This document shows positions 10,036 through 21,769 of a stretch of DNA of 64,000 nt, in pieces (the first letter of the stretch is position 1; every line of letters starts with the position of its first letter). The notes beneath the pieces are model-generated. The model saw only the letters and a program-made list of their open reading frames with translations. It had not been told where the DNA came from and did no database searches. Position numbers and translations under genes: made by a program. Origin of the DNA: Suillus spraguei (lineage: Eukaryota > Basidiomycota > Agaricomycetes > Boletales > Suillaceae); the NCBI GenBank assembly GCA_016800925.1, contig JABCPU010000199.1, forward strand, positions 1 through 64,000, in the 5' to 3' direction.

Positions 10036-11388
10036 ATAATTTGCTTCTGGCAGAGGTAACATTCATTGAAAAAAATTGTATATACATCTATCACTATGCA
10101 ATTATGTCAACCTCCTCACAAGACCCTTTAACCTTCACCTCAACATCCAGTTCAATCTTGGCCATCTTATCATGGATGCCCTCCTGTTGCTCCTCAATCA
10201 TTTTTAAAGTTTTGAATGTCTTACCATTGCATAAATGGCCGGCCCTGCTCAGACATCAACAGTAGTACACTCCCACATGTGTCATATGCAAAGGATCAGT
10301 TGTATATAGGCCACAAATCTGATATGTCATGTACAGGGGATATTTCTACTGATAAGAGGCCTACATAATAATCAAGCTTGTAATAAGTGATCTGATGCAT
10401 GATTTACCTCTCATATATGTCCCTAATGATGTATTTGAAGTTTGAAAAAGATCCATGAAGAACTGACTGAATGATAAGTAAAATGACATATTTGTGAAAA
10501 GTGACAATTGACATCTTTTTACACAAAGTCACATTTATATATGGTACAGGTTAAATATTTTATTCAAAATATGTAAGATACATGTTAGACTACTAAAGGA
10601 ACTCATACTGCATACTGCCCTGAGGTTGGAGGGTGGTGGAAGGGATGTGGTGTATATCTCAGTTGACCCAGCATCAAAGTGCTACAACTGCCCAACTGAC
10701 TATTTTCGATGTTTTGGGACTTTGAACTTTCCCACAGTCAATTTCTTATCTATTTCACTTCCTCAGCACTCAATGCTTGTTGGATGGTTTTATAAATTTA
10801 GATATATCATAGTGAATGTATTTTGAATCTACTCCAGGTGTCTTATTAATACAATTTGATGTTTTGAAAGTATGGGCTCCTTATCAGTAGAAATAGTAAG
10901 CATTCACACTAGCTCAACACTCCGGCCTATTTTAAGCTGATCCTTGTCATACAAAGCAAGTATATATGGTATTATAATGATATATGAAGAGGCTGTATTA
11001 TTTATGCAAGAGTAAGATACTGAAAACATCAAAAGTGTCAAAAATGCGACTTTCTATGTTTTTATTCTTGTAGCAGGATCCTATGTGTGTCCTGGGCCAG
11101 CTATATGATCAATCTACTCTAAATATACATAAAAATAGACCACTCACCTCAATTGAGGACAGGTCCTGTAGGAAAAAGTTTACAGGGGGTAAATATACAT
11201 TGTTCCTATTATTGAATAGATGCCAGGAATCATTTTTCCAAGTCTGTCCGCCTAGAAATAATTAAATGGGAACATATTCTGTGTTTTCTTGTATATGTGC
11301 TATATCTATTGATGTAGGGTGCTTCAGGGGGTAAAATAAAAATTGAATATATTCATATATGTTCTTCAACATGTTATGAATGTCACAG
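10036..11388. other. Unannotated AT-rich stretch
   Basis: About 1.35 kb without a recognised gene. On the minus strand about 10105-10240 a short frame reads a charged, coiled-coil-like segment (KMIEEQQEGIHDKMAKIE), possibly a decayed exon. The rest is AT-rich with no repeat shared with this window. The last bases (TGTCACAG) act as a 3' splice site for the following pseudogene. Confidence 0.35.
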
Positions 11389-12429
11389 AACAGCGGAAGA
11401 ATGGTCAAACAGCATTCCTCCTCCGGAGATACAAGCAGAAGTTGCTCGTAAGAAGGGACCGGCATATATGGAGCACTTTTCGAAAGAGATGTGGAGGCAA
11501 TGCAGGATGAGAGTTTTTGTGTTGTCAGCTTGGAAGAATGAACAGGGAGAGGTTCTGTTCGGGATGTAAGTCAATTGTGTCCGTCATCGCCGATCTTGGA
11601 TCTCAATATATGTGTGCAGGCATGATGATCATGAGGTATTAGGAGATGGGGACAGCTTCATGAAGACTAAGGACTGGGAGGACATTGAGCCAGTATGACA
11701 GGAGTACGCCCAGGAACAGTTCGGTGAGTGTTTGAACTTTGGATGCAAGAATGAATTTGTTGATCATCACAATGATAGGTGCCAGGGCACAGGACGGAGG
11801 ACGACAGGTCAAGGGAGGTTGCAAAAGAGTCAGAAAACCAGCTTTTGAACTCGACACAGATGGAAATGGGATGCCGTTGCTTCCAGACATCACGGAAACA
11901 AAACTTGAGGAGAAGAAAGCCATAGTCAGGGCGTTTCTTACATCGCACTACAGTGAGTCTTTCGTGGCAACATCCGAGATGTTGCTGAATGCGTGGACAC
12001 AGGAATATGTTCCAGGAATGACAAGGCTGTCGTGCCATGGAGTGCCCTCATACAAAGTCAGGATGACTTTGTGGCAAGGAAGTATCTTCCGGCAGATATT
12101 GACCTGAAGGAGCCTTCAAAGTTGCAAAACTGGGACACGACGGCCTTGCTCAATTTCTGGTATGCTCAGCAGGAAACAGGAAAAGATTCAACATTCCTGT
12201 TCAAAGCATGGAAGAACAAAATGGGGACATGGTACCATCTGTGGCAGCCAGCAAGTTGCGATCTCGTCTGACTTGTAAAGTGAGAATGCAGAAGAGTGGA
12301 ACTGTCCGAAGGCCCTGGGATCCATCAACCGAAGCTGAGAGTGATACCAACAGTGAAACTCATGACAAGGAGGATGACATTGATGATGACTCAGCTGATG
12401 GTCGATCCCCGCTGAAGAAACCCAGATGA
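11389..12429 (+). pseudogene. Hypothetical Agaricomycete multi-exon gene, broken
   Basis: Four visible exons (11389-11565, 11620-11723, 11779-11952, 12003-12429) are joined by clear GT-AG introns of about 50-55 bp. The product contains EEWSNSIPPPEIQAEVARKK, SAWKNEQGEVLFGM, KGGCKRVRKPAFELDTD, LLPDITETKLEEKKAIVRAF and YLPADIDLKEPSKLQNWD, and ends in an acidic tail followed by LKKPR. I recognise it as a recurrent family of unknown function in Agaricomycetes. Lesions are a TGA at 11696-11698 where Trp is expected, and a 1 nt deletion in the A-run near 12215 that shifts the frame into the tail. The 5' end is missing. No function is proposed. Confidence 0.65.
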
Positions 12430-12592
12430 ATAGCACATCCATCTTCAGCACCCAAGGAGACAGAAGTTCCATGTTCAATGCTGGAGCCTCGCCCGGCCAG
12501 GCCGGCCAAGGCAGGTGCACTTTTGACATCATGGATGGGCGACCTCCTGGCCGGGTTGACTGAGGAAGTGGAAGAGAGGAACACATCGCCAG
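12430..12592. other. 3' flank of pseudogene, GC-rich
   Basis: Contains a GGCCGGCC-rich block (near 12495-12515, CCCGGCCAGGCCGGCCAAGG). No gene recognised. R3 begins at 12593. Confidence 0.4.
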
Positions 12593-13551
12593 TGTAACGA
12601 ACATATTGGCGCTGGGCTTAAAACCCCATATTTTGACACTTGTCTCACGTCTACAGGAGTTACCACTAGTCCATGGCCTTCTTACCCCTTTAGCAGTAAC
12701 AGCAGCATCCCATGCTTACTGCACACCGTACCGACTGCCACACCACGTTCCACGAACCAATGTCCTTCCATGTCCTTGCCGCATCCGCATAGCTCCATTT
12801 GGTGCATAGTTTGTTTCCTGTTCGTTATCACTGATTCCACAGCAAGCGTTATTACATGTTGCCTCGTGCCGCAGTGCCTCGCGCTATGTTTACTTACGGC
12901 AGTTACTACACTCCAGCGCTACTGATCTCGCCTAGAGTATTCCGAGTACATACGAATTAGGATATAAGCACTGCGTACCCCACATGATAGAGCACCTGAT
13001 TTTACACCATTGCATGTACTATAGGTCAGGATTATTGTCTAGCTCTGGATCAACCCAGTAGTGGACATAGTCTTTAAAGTTCCCTTATTGCTCGTTAATA
13101 CATCACGCTTGTTCTCCGTTACCGCCGGCATACCGCTGGACTTTGGATTGTTACTTTTGACTGAACTTCTCACGCTCCACTACTTTACCGCTGAAAGTAC
13201 CGCAGACTTCTTTACTGTTTCTTTGCACCGCTCGCAACCCTACCGCTGAGACCACCGCTCGACATTGCTCGCTAGACGCAACTGTTACTGACCTTATCTC
13301 GACGATGGTAGCACCGCAGCGCATGACGCTAGTTCTGGCAGTATCATCGCTGACCACGGCAACTTACTGCTGACTCAGACGCTTGTTTCGCAAATAAGTT
13401 AGACTCGAACTTGACCATACTAAATAGGCATCCCCCTTTAGGGTCGAACACTCTTGTTCTTACAAGTGAAGCAGACTAGACGGAGCGCAAGACTAACATA
13501 CTAGTTTAGGCAGTGGTTAATCTACAGCCCAAGCTAGGTTGTATCTTTACA
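12593..13551 (+). repeat. R3 repeat, full copy
   Basis: Reference copy of R3 (959 bp), from TGTAACGAACATATTGG to GTATCTTTACA. It has a GGATATAAGCAC box near 12960 and a 3' block shared with R4. It is bounded by CCAG on the left and CCGG on the right, not a convincing duplication. The terminal TGTAA...TTACA symmetry and the TATA-like box fit a solo LTR of an element whose coding part is absent here, but this is not proven. Confidence 0.7.
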
Positions 13552-13797
13552 CCGGAACCAAGGAGTATACAGGGCAAGAAAGCTGTCATTGAACCATCCG
13601 CAAGGACCACCCGGAGTAAGTCTCAAAAGCCAGTAGAGAGTACACTTCAAGTAACCAGGGCAAGGGGAAGGAAATAATGTACATATACCAAACTGCCCCC
13701 ATGTGTACCACATTTTCATCATTTGTCACAATTCTCAAAACACAGTGTCCCATGTCCAAAATGTTGAATCCTAAGCACCGAGTTCCAGACGACTCCC
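13552..13797. other. Unassigned sequence between R3 and tandem duplication
   Basis: Includes AAGGACCACCCGGAGTAAGTC with a splice-like donor, possibly a gene relic. No recognisable domain. Confidence 0.3.
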
Positions 13798-14140
13798 GAT
13801 CACCGAGGTCCAGCACCCGGGTATCAATCATTGGTAGTTGGTATTAGACATTAGGGTTTGTGCATCATCTAAAATAAATTGGAAATGTCATTGTTATACA
13901 TGAAAAATTCAGTGGTTCACATGATGTAAGTATGTGAATGAATATTCAAATATTACGAAACCTGATCACCGAGTTCCGGATTCCCAATCACCGAGCTCCG
14001 GACCCCGGGAATCAATCATTGGTAGTTGGAATGCCATAATTGGGTGTGTGCATCATCTAAAATCAATTGGAAATGTCATTGTTATACATGAAAAATTCAG
14101 TGGTGAACATGATGTAAGTATGTGAATGAATATCCAAATA
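13798..14140. repeat. 189 bp tandem duplication
   Basis: Two copies, starting near 13798 and 13987, share ATCACCGAG, ATCAATCATTGGTAGTTGG, a long TTGGAAATGTCATTGTTATAC block and ATGTAAGTATGTGAATGAATA. The second copy runs up to the stop codon of the minus-strand gene, so the duplication includes that gene's 3' flank. Confidence 0.85.
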
Positions 14141-14141
14141 C

Positions 14142-15158
14142 TTACATATCGGGTTGATCATCACACTTTTCAATGAGGGTATCTAATACAAGCAGCAATT
14201 CAGAGCTCATCTGTTTGGCCCTTTGCAACCTCCAGAGGTCCATATCAGCTCTTCTGAGTTTGTCGGATGTGTCAGCCCAAGCCACTCGGAATGGTCGGTC
14301 AGCCTCGAGGAGTTGATGTACGGTAGGCTCCGGACGATGGCCATGATGCTGTTGGTAATGGTCCAGGCGATCCAGAATTGATTCAACTTAAATAAAATTA
14401 GCAGAAAGATACATGATGAACAATTAAATACTCACATTCTGTTTGATCATATGACCCTAGGGGCATGCACTCCCTCAGCATGGCACGCAGGTCTTCATTG
14501 CTGAGTTCCAGTATGGGGGACTGACGTTTAGGAGGTGTTGTATGTGCTTGGGACATCACATCAACAATAAAAATGAGATGGTATGGATAAACTCACCTGG
14601 AATTGCTATTCCTGGGATAGCCAGAGCATCAATCTCAACATCAGCACATTCCGGTGCTTCATCACAATCAATAAGATCATCGTCAGGCCCTAGGTACAAG
14701 TCCGGATCATTGAACAAAGGCAGTTCCTCAGGCTGAGCCAGGTATAAGTGATCTGGATGGATTGAATGAACATGCAAAGTTGGATTATCTAAATGTGAAT
14801 TGAGAAACCTACCAGGAACTGCATCCAAGACATCCGGACCACCTGATGACCCAGAATCATAGTCGATCTCATCATCCGGCCCAAGGTATACATCATCACA
14901 TGCATCTAATAAATGTCCAGGCAACTGGAAGATATACTCAAAGCAACACATACCTGATGAAATCTGGGACTCAGTCTCATCATCCAGCCCAAGGTATACA
15001 TCATCCAGTGCATCTGGTCCATCTCTGGTCAATTGAGAGCTGTACTGAAAGCACAACATACTTAGTGAAATCCGGGACTCGGTTGAGTCATCCACATCCA
15101 TTGAGTTGTATTCAGTGACCGGAGGTTCATAAAATCTGACTGCTGGTTGAGATCTCAT
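14142..15158 (-). CDS. Acidic multi-exon protein of unknown function with YLGPDDE repeats
   Basis: Starts MRSQPAVRFYEPPVTEYNSM at 15158 and ends at TAA 14142-14144. About seven exons are split by short GT-AG introns, several a multiple of three, so a long frame runs through them; exact junctions in the first half are inferred. Three internal repeats read DDVYLGLDDE, DDVYLGPDDE and DLYLGPDDD. The C-terminal third (ILELSNEDLRAMLRECMPLG, then ILDRLDHYQQHHGHRP, VAWADTSDKLRRADMDLW) is helical and charged. No in-frame stop is seen with this model. It is divergent from the Zn-cluster gene, 219 bp apart, implying a shared promoter. Function unknown. Confidence 0.6.
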
Positions 15159-15377
15159 GATGTCTGATCAACTGATCAAACTGATTGATAACTGATAACT
15201 TCGAAGTTCAACACATGGCTGGCAACGGCCGAAAGTTGAACCATGCCCAAACAAAGACAAACAATCAACACTTATCAAGATCATCCTTCAATTGTCTGGT
15301 TTCCTTTGAAACTTCATCCTAGTGATAACAGATTTCAAACTTATCTCAAGCTTTTCACATCTTTCAACTCAATCTAA
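15159..15377. promoter_or_regulatory. Candidate bidirectional promoter
   Basis: A 219 bp gap between two divergent start codons. It holds repeated TGATCA words near the minus-strand gene, a doubled CTGATAACTGATAAC, and the inverted pair GTTCAAC / GTTGAAC about 25 bp apart. The plus-strand side is CT-rich (CAAGCTTTTCACATCTTTC), as is common upstream of basidiomycete start codons. Confidence 0.5.
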
Positions 15378-17516
15378 ATGTCTACTCCAGTTGAAACCTC
15401 TTTGGCCGGTCTCAAGGGAACCACTGCTCAGATTGTGGGCATCATCACCAGGGCGCGGCTCATGCCTGCCGGCACTGGCCAAGCCCACCTTGCTCTGACA
15501 GCACAAGTCACTAATCTTGTGGTAAGTACCATTCATGTGTTAATTTTACTTTTGGTTTTTCTAAGATCTGTTTAGGCTGAGATAGTCAGGGAGCATGAGA
15601 AAGGGCCTTACATGCCCAGCATCATTGCATCCTGCTCCAAGGAGTTGATGAGAGTCAGGTCCATGACTCCCCAGGTGTGGCCCAACTGGCACAGCATCGG
15701 CCATGACGACCCCCGGGTGTTGAAACACTCCTGGCGCAGCAAGATTCGCGCCTGGGAGGTGTTAGGTGACCATTCAGGTGATCTCCCTGTCATGCCTAAC
15801 CCTTCCATTGGCCCAATCACTGTGGATCTTCCCTCCCCACCCGTCGTCGCCGGCAATGTCACTGGTTCTTCCACCCACGCCACCTCCGAGCTCTGGGACA
15901 AAGGAAAAGGTAAGGCGGTTGTTGCTGACCTAGAGCTGGAGGTGGAAGGGAGCAGGAAGAGGAAGTCCCCCATGATGTCCAGACACTCTTCCTCACCTCC
16001 AAAGTCAGTGAAGAAGGGTCGCAAGCGGGTCAAGGCAACTCGCCATGTGCAGCTGAAGGTGTTTGTGGAGTCGGAAGATGATGAAGACACAATTGTTCAG
16101 GTATGTCATCCAGCTCATTGTTTTCATTCTCTCAATTTTCTGTAGCCTATTTTGAGTGGAGTGCCGGCGCTCAACGTGCCCCGGCCTTCCACAATTGTTG
16201 TAGGGACGCCCCATTCCCCTCATTCACCCCATTCCCCAAAGAAGCAATTGTTTGGTCCTGCTTCAGTATGTCATATTTTGTCATCCGGCACTTGGAAAAA
16301 TGCTTATATATCATCAGCTCATTGCCGGTAGTCCACCCAAGGTGATGGTGAGTCATCATTCTTTGTCCAGACCTCCCGCCTGTACTTACCCATTGTCAGG
16401 CCACCTCTGGCAGTCGTCCGGAGGTCATCGAGACCCCCCAGGTAATGTCCAGCACTCCGGCTGAGGAACCTGCAGTCATGAATACAGGTGATATTCTCAT
16501 TCTCAGCCCAGTGAGTACTCTAATGAATTCCAATGAGTCCATCAACTAATGGAACCCACAGAACAACCCCTGCCATTATTGCACCCAGGAGAAGTGGCCC
16601 TGCGCCACTCGGTTGGACAGGAGGACCCGTGCCCCGTGTTTGTCATGTGTCCGCTGCGCCACCAAGAAGATCAAATGTGTCCCAGCATCCATGGGATCCC
16701 CACCCAAACATATTCAAGGGAAGTCTACCACCTGGCAGGCTCACTCCAGGACACCTTCCAGAGCTCCCTCCAATGCACCGGATGCCTTGCAGTCCAAAGC
16801 CCGAACTCGCAGTCAATCTTGTGGCCCCTCCGGCACTCCGGCTGTCCCTGCTGTGACCACACCCAAGGCACAGTCCCGTGGGCGCAGCAAGACAATCACT
16901 GCCCCCAAGACACCTGCACCTGCACCAGCTTGTGAGTCACCCCAATTGTCTATGACCATCTGACCTTATCTTTCACTTAGCTATTCCGTCTTCGAGCGCC
17001 GCAGTGCCTCGTCCGGCACTTGATGTGCCCATTCTGGATCTCCATTCCATGGCAATTGCTATTTGGGATGGTGCCGCTCGAATTGCTCTTCTTGAGGCTC
17101 GTGTGGCGGAGCAGGATGGTAAGATTGATACCTTGCAATGCCTCCATGAGGGCCTTCATCGCAAAGTCATGGACCAGCACCCTTCATTTCCACTTCCCGA
17201 CTCTCCTGTCAATGCAACCTTTTTGCTTGATCAATCTGTCCCCCTGTCCATCTCACCCCTCCCATCTGCACTTGCTCCCCTCATTGACTTGGATATAGCA
17301 GGGATGGAGCCTCCATCTCCGAAAGTCCAGCCTGCATCTATCATTGAGGGTCTCATATTTGAGCTCAGCCAGATTCAGCCTGAGGGTCCACAAACGTCCA
17401 GTGAAATTGTGGACCCAGATGATCCAGGCAACCTTGTCCTAGAATATGATTCTGATGATATGGATGTTGAGGTGAAGGTTGAACCCTCTGCTGATGAGGG
17501 TGAAATGGCTACATAA
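15378..17516 (+). CDS. Zn2Cys6-like cysteine-cluster protein with coiled coil (7 exons, 611 aa)
   Basis: Exons 15378-15521, 15576-16100, 16146-16265, 16318-16347, 16400-16510, 16562-16931 and 16981-17516, all GT-AG, give an uninterrupted 611-residue protein. The N-terminal region (about 1-110, MSTPVETSLAGLKGTTAQIV) is globular. A basic Ser-rich segment (KRKSPMMSRHSSSPPKS, KKGRKRVK) could be a nuclear signal. Residues 314-349 hold C-x2-C-x6-C-x11-C-x2-C-x2-C-x6-C, close to a fungal Zn2Cys6 cluster with one extra Cys. A Ser/Pro/Thr/Arg-rich linker and a likely coiled coil (IALLEARVAEQDGKIDTL) precede an acidic tail (EYDSDDMDVEVKVEP). DNA binding is inferred only from the cluster. Divergent with the acidic gene at 14142-15158. 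Confidence 0.7.
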
Positions 17517-17555
17517 TTGTATGTTCATAGATGTATATACAATGTTTGAATGAAT

Positions 17556-19010
17556 GTCAGTGCTGGATGCCAAGTCCGGAAATCCGGAACTGGATACTGG
17601 AGATTCACAATGGATATTTGGCGAATGCCGGATATCCGGCTACCTTTAACACAACACACAATTTAAGGAATTTGAAACATATCTGTTGAGTTACCTTGTG
17701 CCGGGTGCTGGGTCACATTGTGAAACATATCATTCCATATATCTTAAGTACCAAACCCCAAACCCTGGGACCCTGGACTTGGGACTCATCACCATGTGAC
17801 AGATATCGATCCACATATTTGATGTGCTGAACCCCAAACTCCGGCACCCGGGAGTTAGAACAATGTGAGGCAATACAAAGATATTGATTGACACATGTTG
17901 AGTGCCAAACCCCGAGCTCCGGCACCTGGCACTCGGGACTCGGGCCTTGGAACTTATAACAATGTGAAAGATGTCGATGCACATATTCTATCACCGATCC
18001 CCGATCCCCGGCACCTGGGAGTTAGAAATATGTGAGGCAATACAAAGATATTGATTTACACATGTGGAGTGCCGAACCCCGAACTCCGGCACCCGGGAGT
18101 TCGCACAATGTGTGGCAATGCAATGATCTTGATTTACTCATGTTGAGTGCCGAACCCCAAACTCCAGCACCCGGCACTCGGGGATCGGTATTCGGCACTC
18201 AAAACAATGTGAATGACCTCGATCCACATTTTTATGTGCAGAACCCCGAACTCCGGCACCCGGCACTCGGGACTCAGGACTTGGTACTCATAATATGAAA
18301 GATCTTGAGCAACATATTGTCAGTGCTGAACCCTGAACCCCGGCACCCAGCACTCACAACTCGGGACTCAGAACAATGTGAGGCAATAGACACCTATTGA
18401 TCCACACATTCTAAGTGCCGAACTCTGAACTCCGAAATCTGGTAGTCTACTATTTAGGGGTTCGCGGTTCGGTACTCGGGCTTTTGCACTTGAGACCGAA
18501 AACAATGTTAGGCAATAAAATGACTTTGATGCACACATTTTTGGTAGATATCTTTTTCATCTCAAATCTCAAATCTCGAGTGCCAAACCCCAAATCCTGA
18601 AATCCGGTAGTCTACAATTTCGGGGTCCGGTCCTCGGGACTCAGACACATGTCAGGCAACAACAAAGCTTTGATCCACACATTTTTGGTAGATGTCTGTT
18701 TTGTCTCGACTCTCGAGTTTCTAGTTTCTAGTTTCGGTACTCTGCACCCGCACCCGGCACTCAGCACTAGATGACTCCACACATGGACTTTAAATCTTTC
18801 ACCTTGTGTGTTGTGTTTCGGGTGTCCAAGTATCCGGAATTCAGGAAATCTCTAGTTTGAATCTCCAGTTTCGAGTTCCTGGATTCAGGACTTGGCACCC
18901 GGCACCCGGCACCTCAATTATCGATGAATGTCAGACATGATGAATTCAGGTTTTCGTGCTTCAGGGTTTAGATTTTGGTGGTCGATGGTAGGTATATGCA
19001 CTCATAGGGT
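17556..19010. repeat. Minisatellite field M4 with inverted ends
   Basis: Array of words such as GTGCCGAACCCCGAACTCC, GGCACCCGGCACTCGGGACT and AATGTGAGGCAATA at irregular 90-150 bp spacing. About 150 bp at the left end (17560-17715) recurs in reverse near 18780-18905, sharing GCCAAGTCC, CTGGAGATTCA, CCGGATA and ACACAACACACAA, so the array is a fold-back. 18640-19010 is also an inverted copy of 6822-7360. It begins about 40 bp after the stop codon of the Zn-cluster gene. Confidence 0.8.
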
Positions 19011-19069
19011 GCATGTATCCTATGTGTTTGATTCTCTGGTGGCTACATCAGCTGTACGTCTTTATGATA

Positions 19070-19450
19070 CATATCTAGGCCCACCTGTATATGTAATATA
19101 TTTTACCTCGGCCCACCCGTCTATGTAAAATTCCCCCATGTCGGCCCACCCATATATGTAATATTCTCTTACCTCGGCCTACCTGTCTATGCAATAATAT
19201 TTGCCTTGCATCTCTCTTCAGCCCAGCTGTCTATAATATCCTACTCTACATACTACCCAGATGGGCCCACCCATCTCTGTCGGGGATGATATCCCCCTGG
19301 CCCATCCATCAACATCAGAAATCATGTTTCCCTCGGCCCACCCATCTCTCCCGAAAATACAAGTCTCCCGGCCCACCTGTCGCCATCAGAAATAATATTC
19401 TCCCCAGCCCATCTGTCAACATTGAGGATATACATAACCTCAGCCCATGG
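19070..19450. repeat. Degenerate CGGCCCACCC tandem repeat
   Basis: About ten degenerate units around CGGCCCACCCGTCTATGTAA or CGGCCCACCCATC with spacers of 30-50 bp. The pattern fades near 19450. No coding role. Confidence 0.75.
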
Positions 19451-19724
19451 TCCGCTGGCCTGTCTTTGATGGGATATTATGTGGGTCGGGTGACCCGTAT
19501 AGTACAGAGTTTGTCACTGAAGGGGCTCATCATAGGTAAGGATCAGTAAGCATAATCCAAGGCTATGTATGAACCATGCAGAAACATACTCCTAAGTACA
19601 ATGGAACATAACTCAATGAACTCAGAGATGAGATATGTACGAAAGAGATTTTCAAGACAGAGACAGTAACCGAGAGCTGGAGACAAGGACATACACTAAA
19701 TGGTGTAATGCGCGTGGTGTAGTG
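19451..19724. other. No gene recognised
   Basis: Unique-looking sequence between the tandem repeat and R4. Nothing supported. Confidence 0.4.
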
Positions 19725-20344
19725 TGACAAAAAAACTCACGCTGGGCTCGAAATGGCACATTTTTGTATAGGTGTCAACTGGCAATCATTATCCTTACCC
19801 TTTGGCTTCACCATCCTATGTCGTACCACTTTGCCATGTGTTTACCCCTATCTAATAGTATTGTTCCGCACTCCAGAAGCCTTGTTGCAGCTTAAGGGCT
19901 GTACTATGGCAACTTTCCCATGAAGCGGTGATCTTCGGCAATCTCCACAAACCCATTTGGCATCCTCAAGCAAGATTTACCATCCGTCCAATGTCCATCC
20001 AGTCTTGCTGGTACATTATGTTTTGTAAATAGCTATTCTTTCATATAAAATTCCTAGGTACCTGTACTTGTTCCTGACTTTCCCTCTATGGTACACACTG
20101 TACTTAGGAATAGTCACTACCACTGTCTCTAATGGAATAAAGTCTTTCACTGACGTTACTGTCTCTTAAGAATTGCTTTACTGCTGCACGCACCACTGCA
20201 CTTTACCACTTTTCCTGTGCTTCACTGCTTGCACTACCGCTTTCCCATGCTTACCGCAGCTTTACCGCTTGTTTTACTGCAGAAGTTCCCTCGCTTTACC
20301 ACAGTTTTACTGCTTGCACTACCGCTTGTCTACCGCTTTCCCAC

Positions 20345-21769
20345 TGTAAAGATGCAACCTAACCTGGGCTGTAGATAAACTACCTCCTAAGTTAGTATGT
20401 GAGTCTTGCGCTCCATCTAGTCTGCTTGACTTGTTAAACAAGAGCGTTCGAGCCTAAAGGGGGATGCCTGTTAGTATAGTCTAATCCAAGTCAAACCAAT
20501 GTACGAATATAGTGTTGTAGTCAGCAGTAAGCTGCCATGGCTAGTGAAGATGCCGCCGGAACTAGTGTGGTAAGTAGTGATACTAGCCCGGTTAAAACAA
20601 TGCCTGAAAATGTAATGTTGAGTGAGCAGTGATGAGTGGTAATGTCAGCGGTGCGAGCGGCACAAAGAAACAGTAAAGAAAACTGCGGTACTTTCAGCAG
20701 TAAAGTAGCGGTGAGCATGAAGTCCAGTCAAAATAGGGGTCAAGAATCTAGCAGTATGCCAGTGGTAACAGTGAATGAGCGATATTGATTAACGAGCAGT
20801 AAAGGAACTTAAAGACTAAGTCTACTACTGGGTGAATCCAGAGCTAGACACTAATCCTGACCTATAGTACAGTGACAATGAGGTACTGTATCGTGCGGGC
20901 TACATGGTGCTTATATCCTATTTTGTATGTACTCGGGTGTTATGAACTGGGGTGGCGTCACCAGTGACAGTGAAAAGACACAGACGGTCTGCTGGGAAGT
21001 TCTTACAATGTCCAAAAGAGGACAAGGTGAAAGTACAAGGAACGCGTTCCGAGTACGATCAAGGGTTCAGCCTCAAAGACAAGTCTAAGAGGTATCTGCG
21101 AGAATAGAGACTAAGGCTAAGGAGTGCTTAGACTTAGAGACAATTCAAGACGACTTAGGTTGGAGGCCTAAGCGAAGGAGATTCCAGGTAAAACCCAGTA
21201 AGATTAAAGTAGGGAATCTACTACAAGTACACTGTGCTTAAATAGGCCAATATGTGCGCACAGACCAAGTAACTGTGAGAACGTAACTGCGTATCCTAAT
21301 AAGGAAGGCATGTATCGTACAGATGCGTTGAGCATATGAGTCAGAGTCACGTGATATGGTATACAAGTAAGGAAACAAAGGAAAATGAATAGGGGCACGT
21401 ACAACTGTAACATTGGGATGCATTAGGCGAGATCAGTAGTGCTCAGGTGCAGTAACCTCCAGTATGTAAACATAGCATGAGGCAGCTGCGGCATGAGGCA
21501 ACATGTAATAAGACTTGCCATAGGATCAGTGATAAGTGGTTATATACAAACTACGCACCAAATGGAGATATGTGGACGTGGCAAGGACATGGAAGGACAT
21601 CAGTACATGGCATGTGGTGCAGCAATCAGTATGGTGTGCATTAAGCATGTGATGCCGCCGGTATGTGCTAAAGGAGTAAGACCGCATTTGGATGAGTGGA
21701 GTTTCCTATAGATGTGAGACGTGCGCTAAAAGATAGGGTTTCAAGGCCAGTGCCAATATGTTCATTACA
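20345..21769 (-). repeat. R3 repeat, reverse copy inside R4
   Basis: Full R3 in reverse (TGTAAAGATGCAACC ... TTCATTACA), itself split by a solo LTR1 at 20938-21412. CACTG occurs at both junctions (20342-20346, 21768-21772), overlapping the repeat ends, which may be the target duplication. Confidence 0.75.
20938..21412 (-). repeat. Solo LTR1 inside R3
   Basis: 475 bp LTR1, TGTTATGAACT...ACTGTAACA. It is flanked by TCGGG (left) and TTGGG (right), a 5 bp duplication with one C to T change at a CpG. Removing the insert restores the R3 word TACTCGGGATGCATTAGG seen in other R3 copies. Confidence 0.9.

Noticed and set aside
12593..13551. R3 as a hAT-like DNA transposon starting CAGTG
   Set aside because: No 8 bp target duplication at any copy, and the inner termini are only weakly inverted; LTR-like ends are equally possible.
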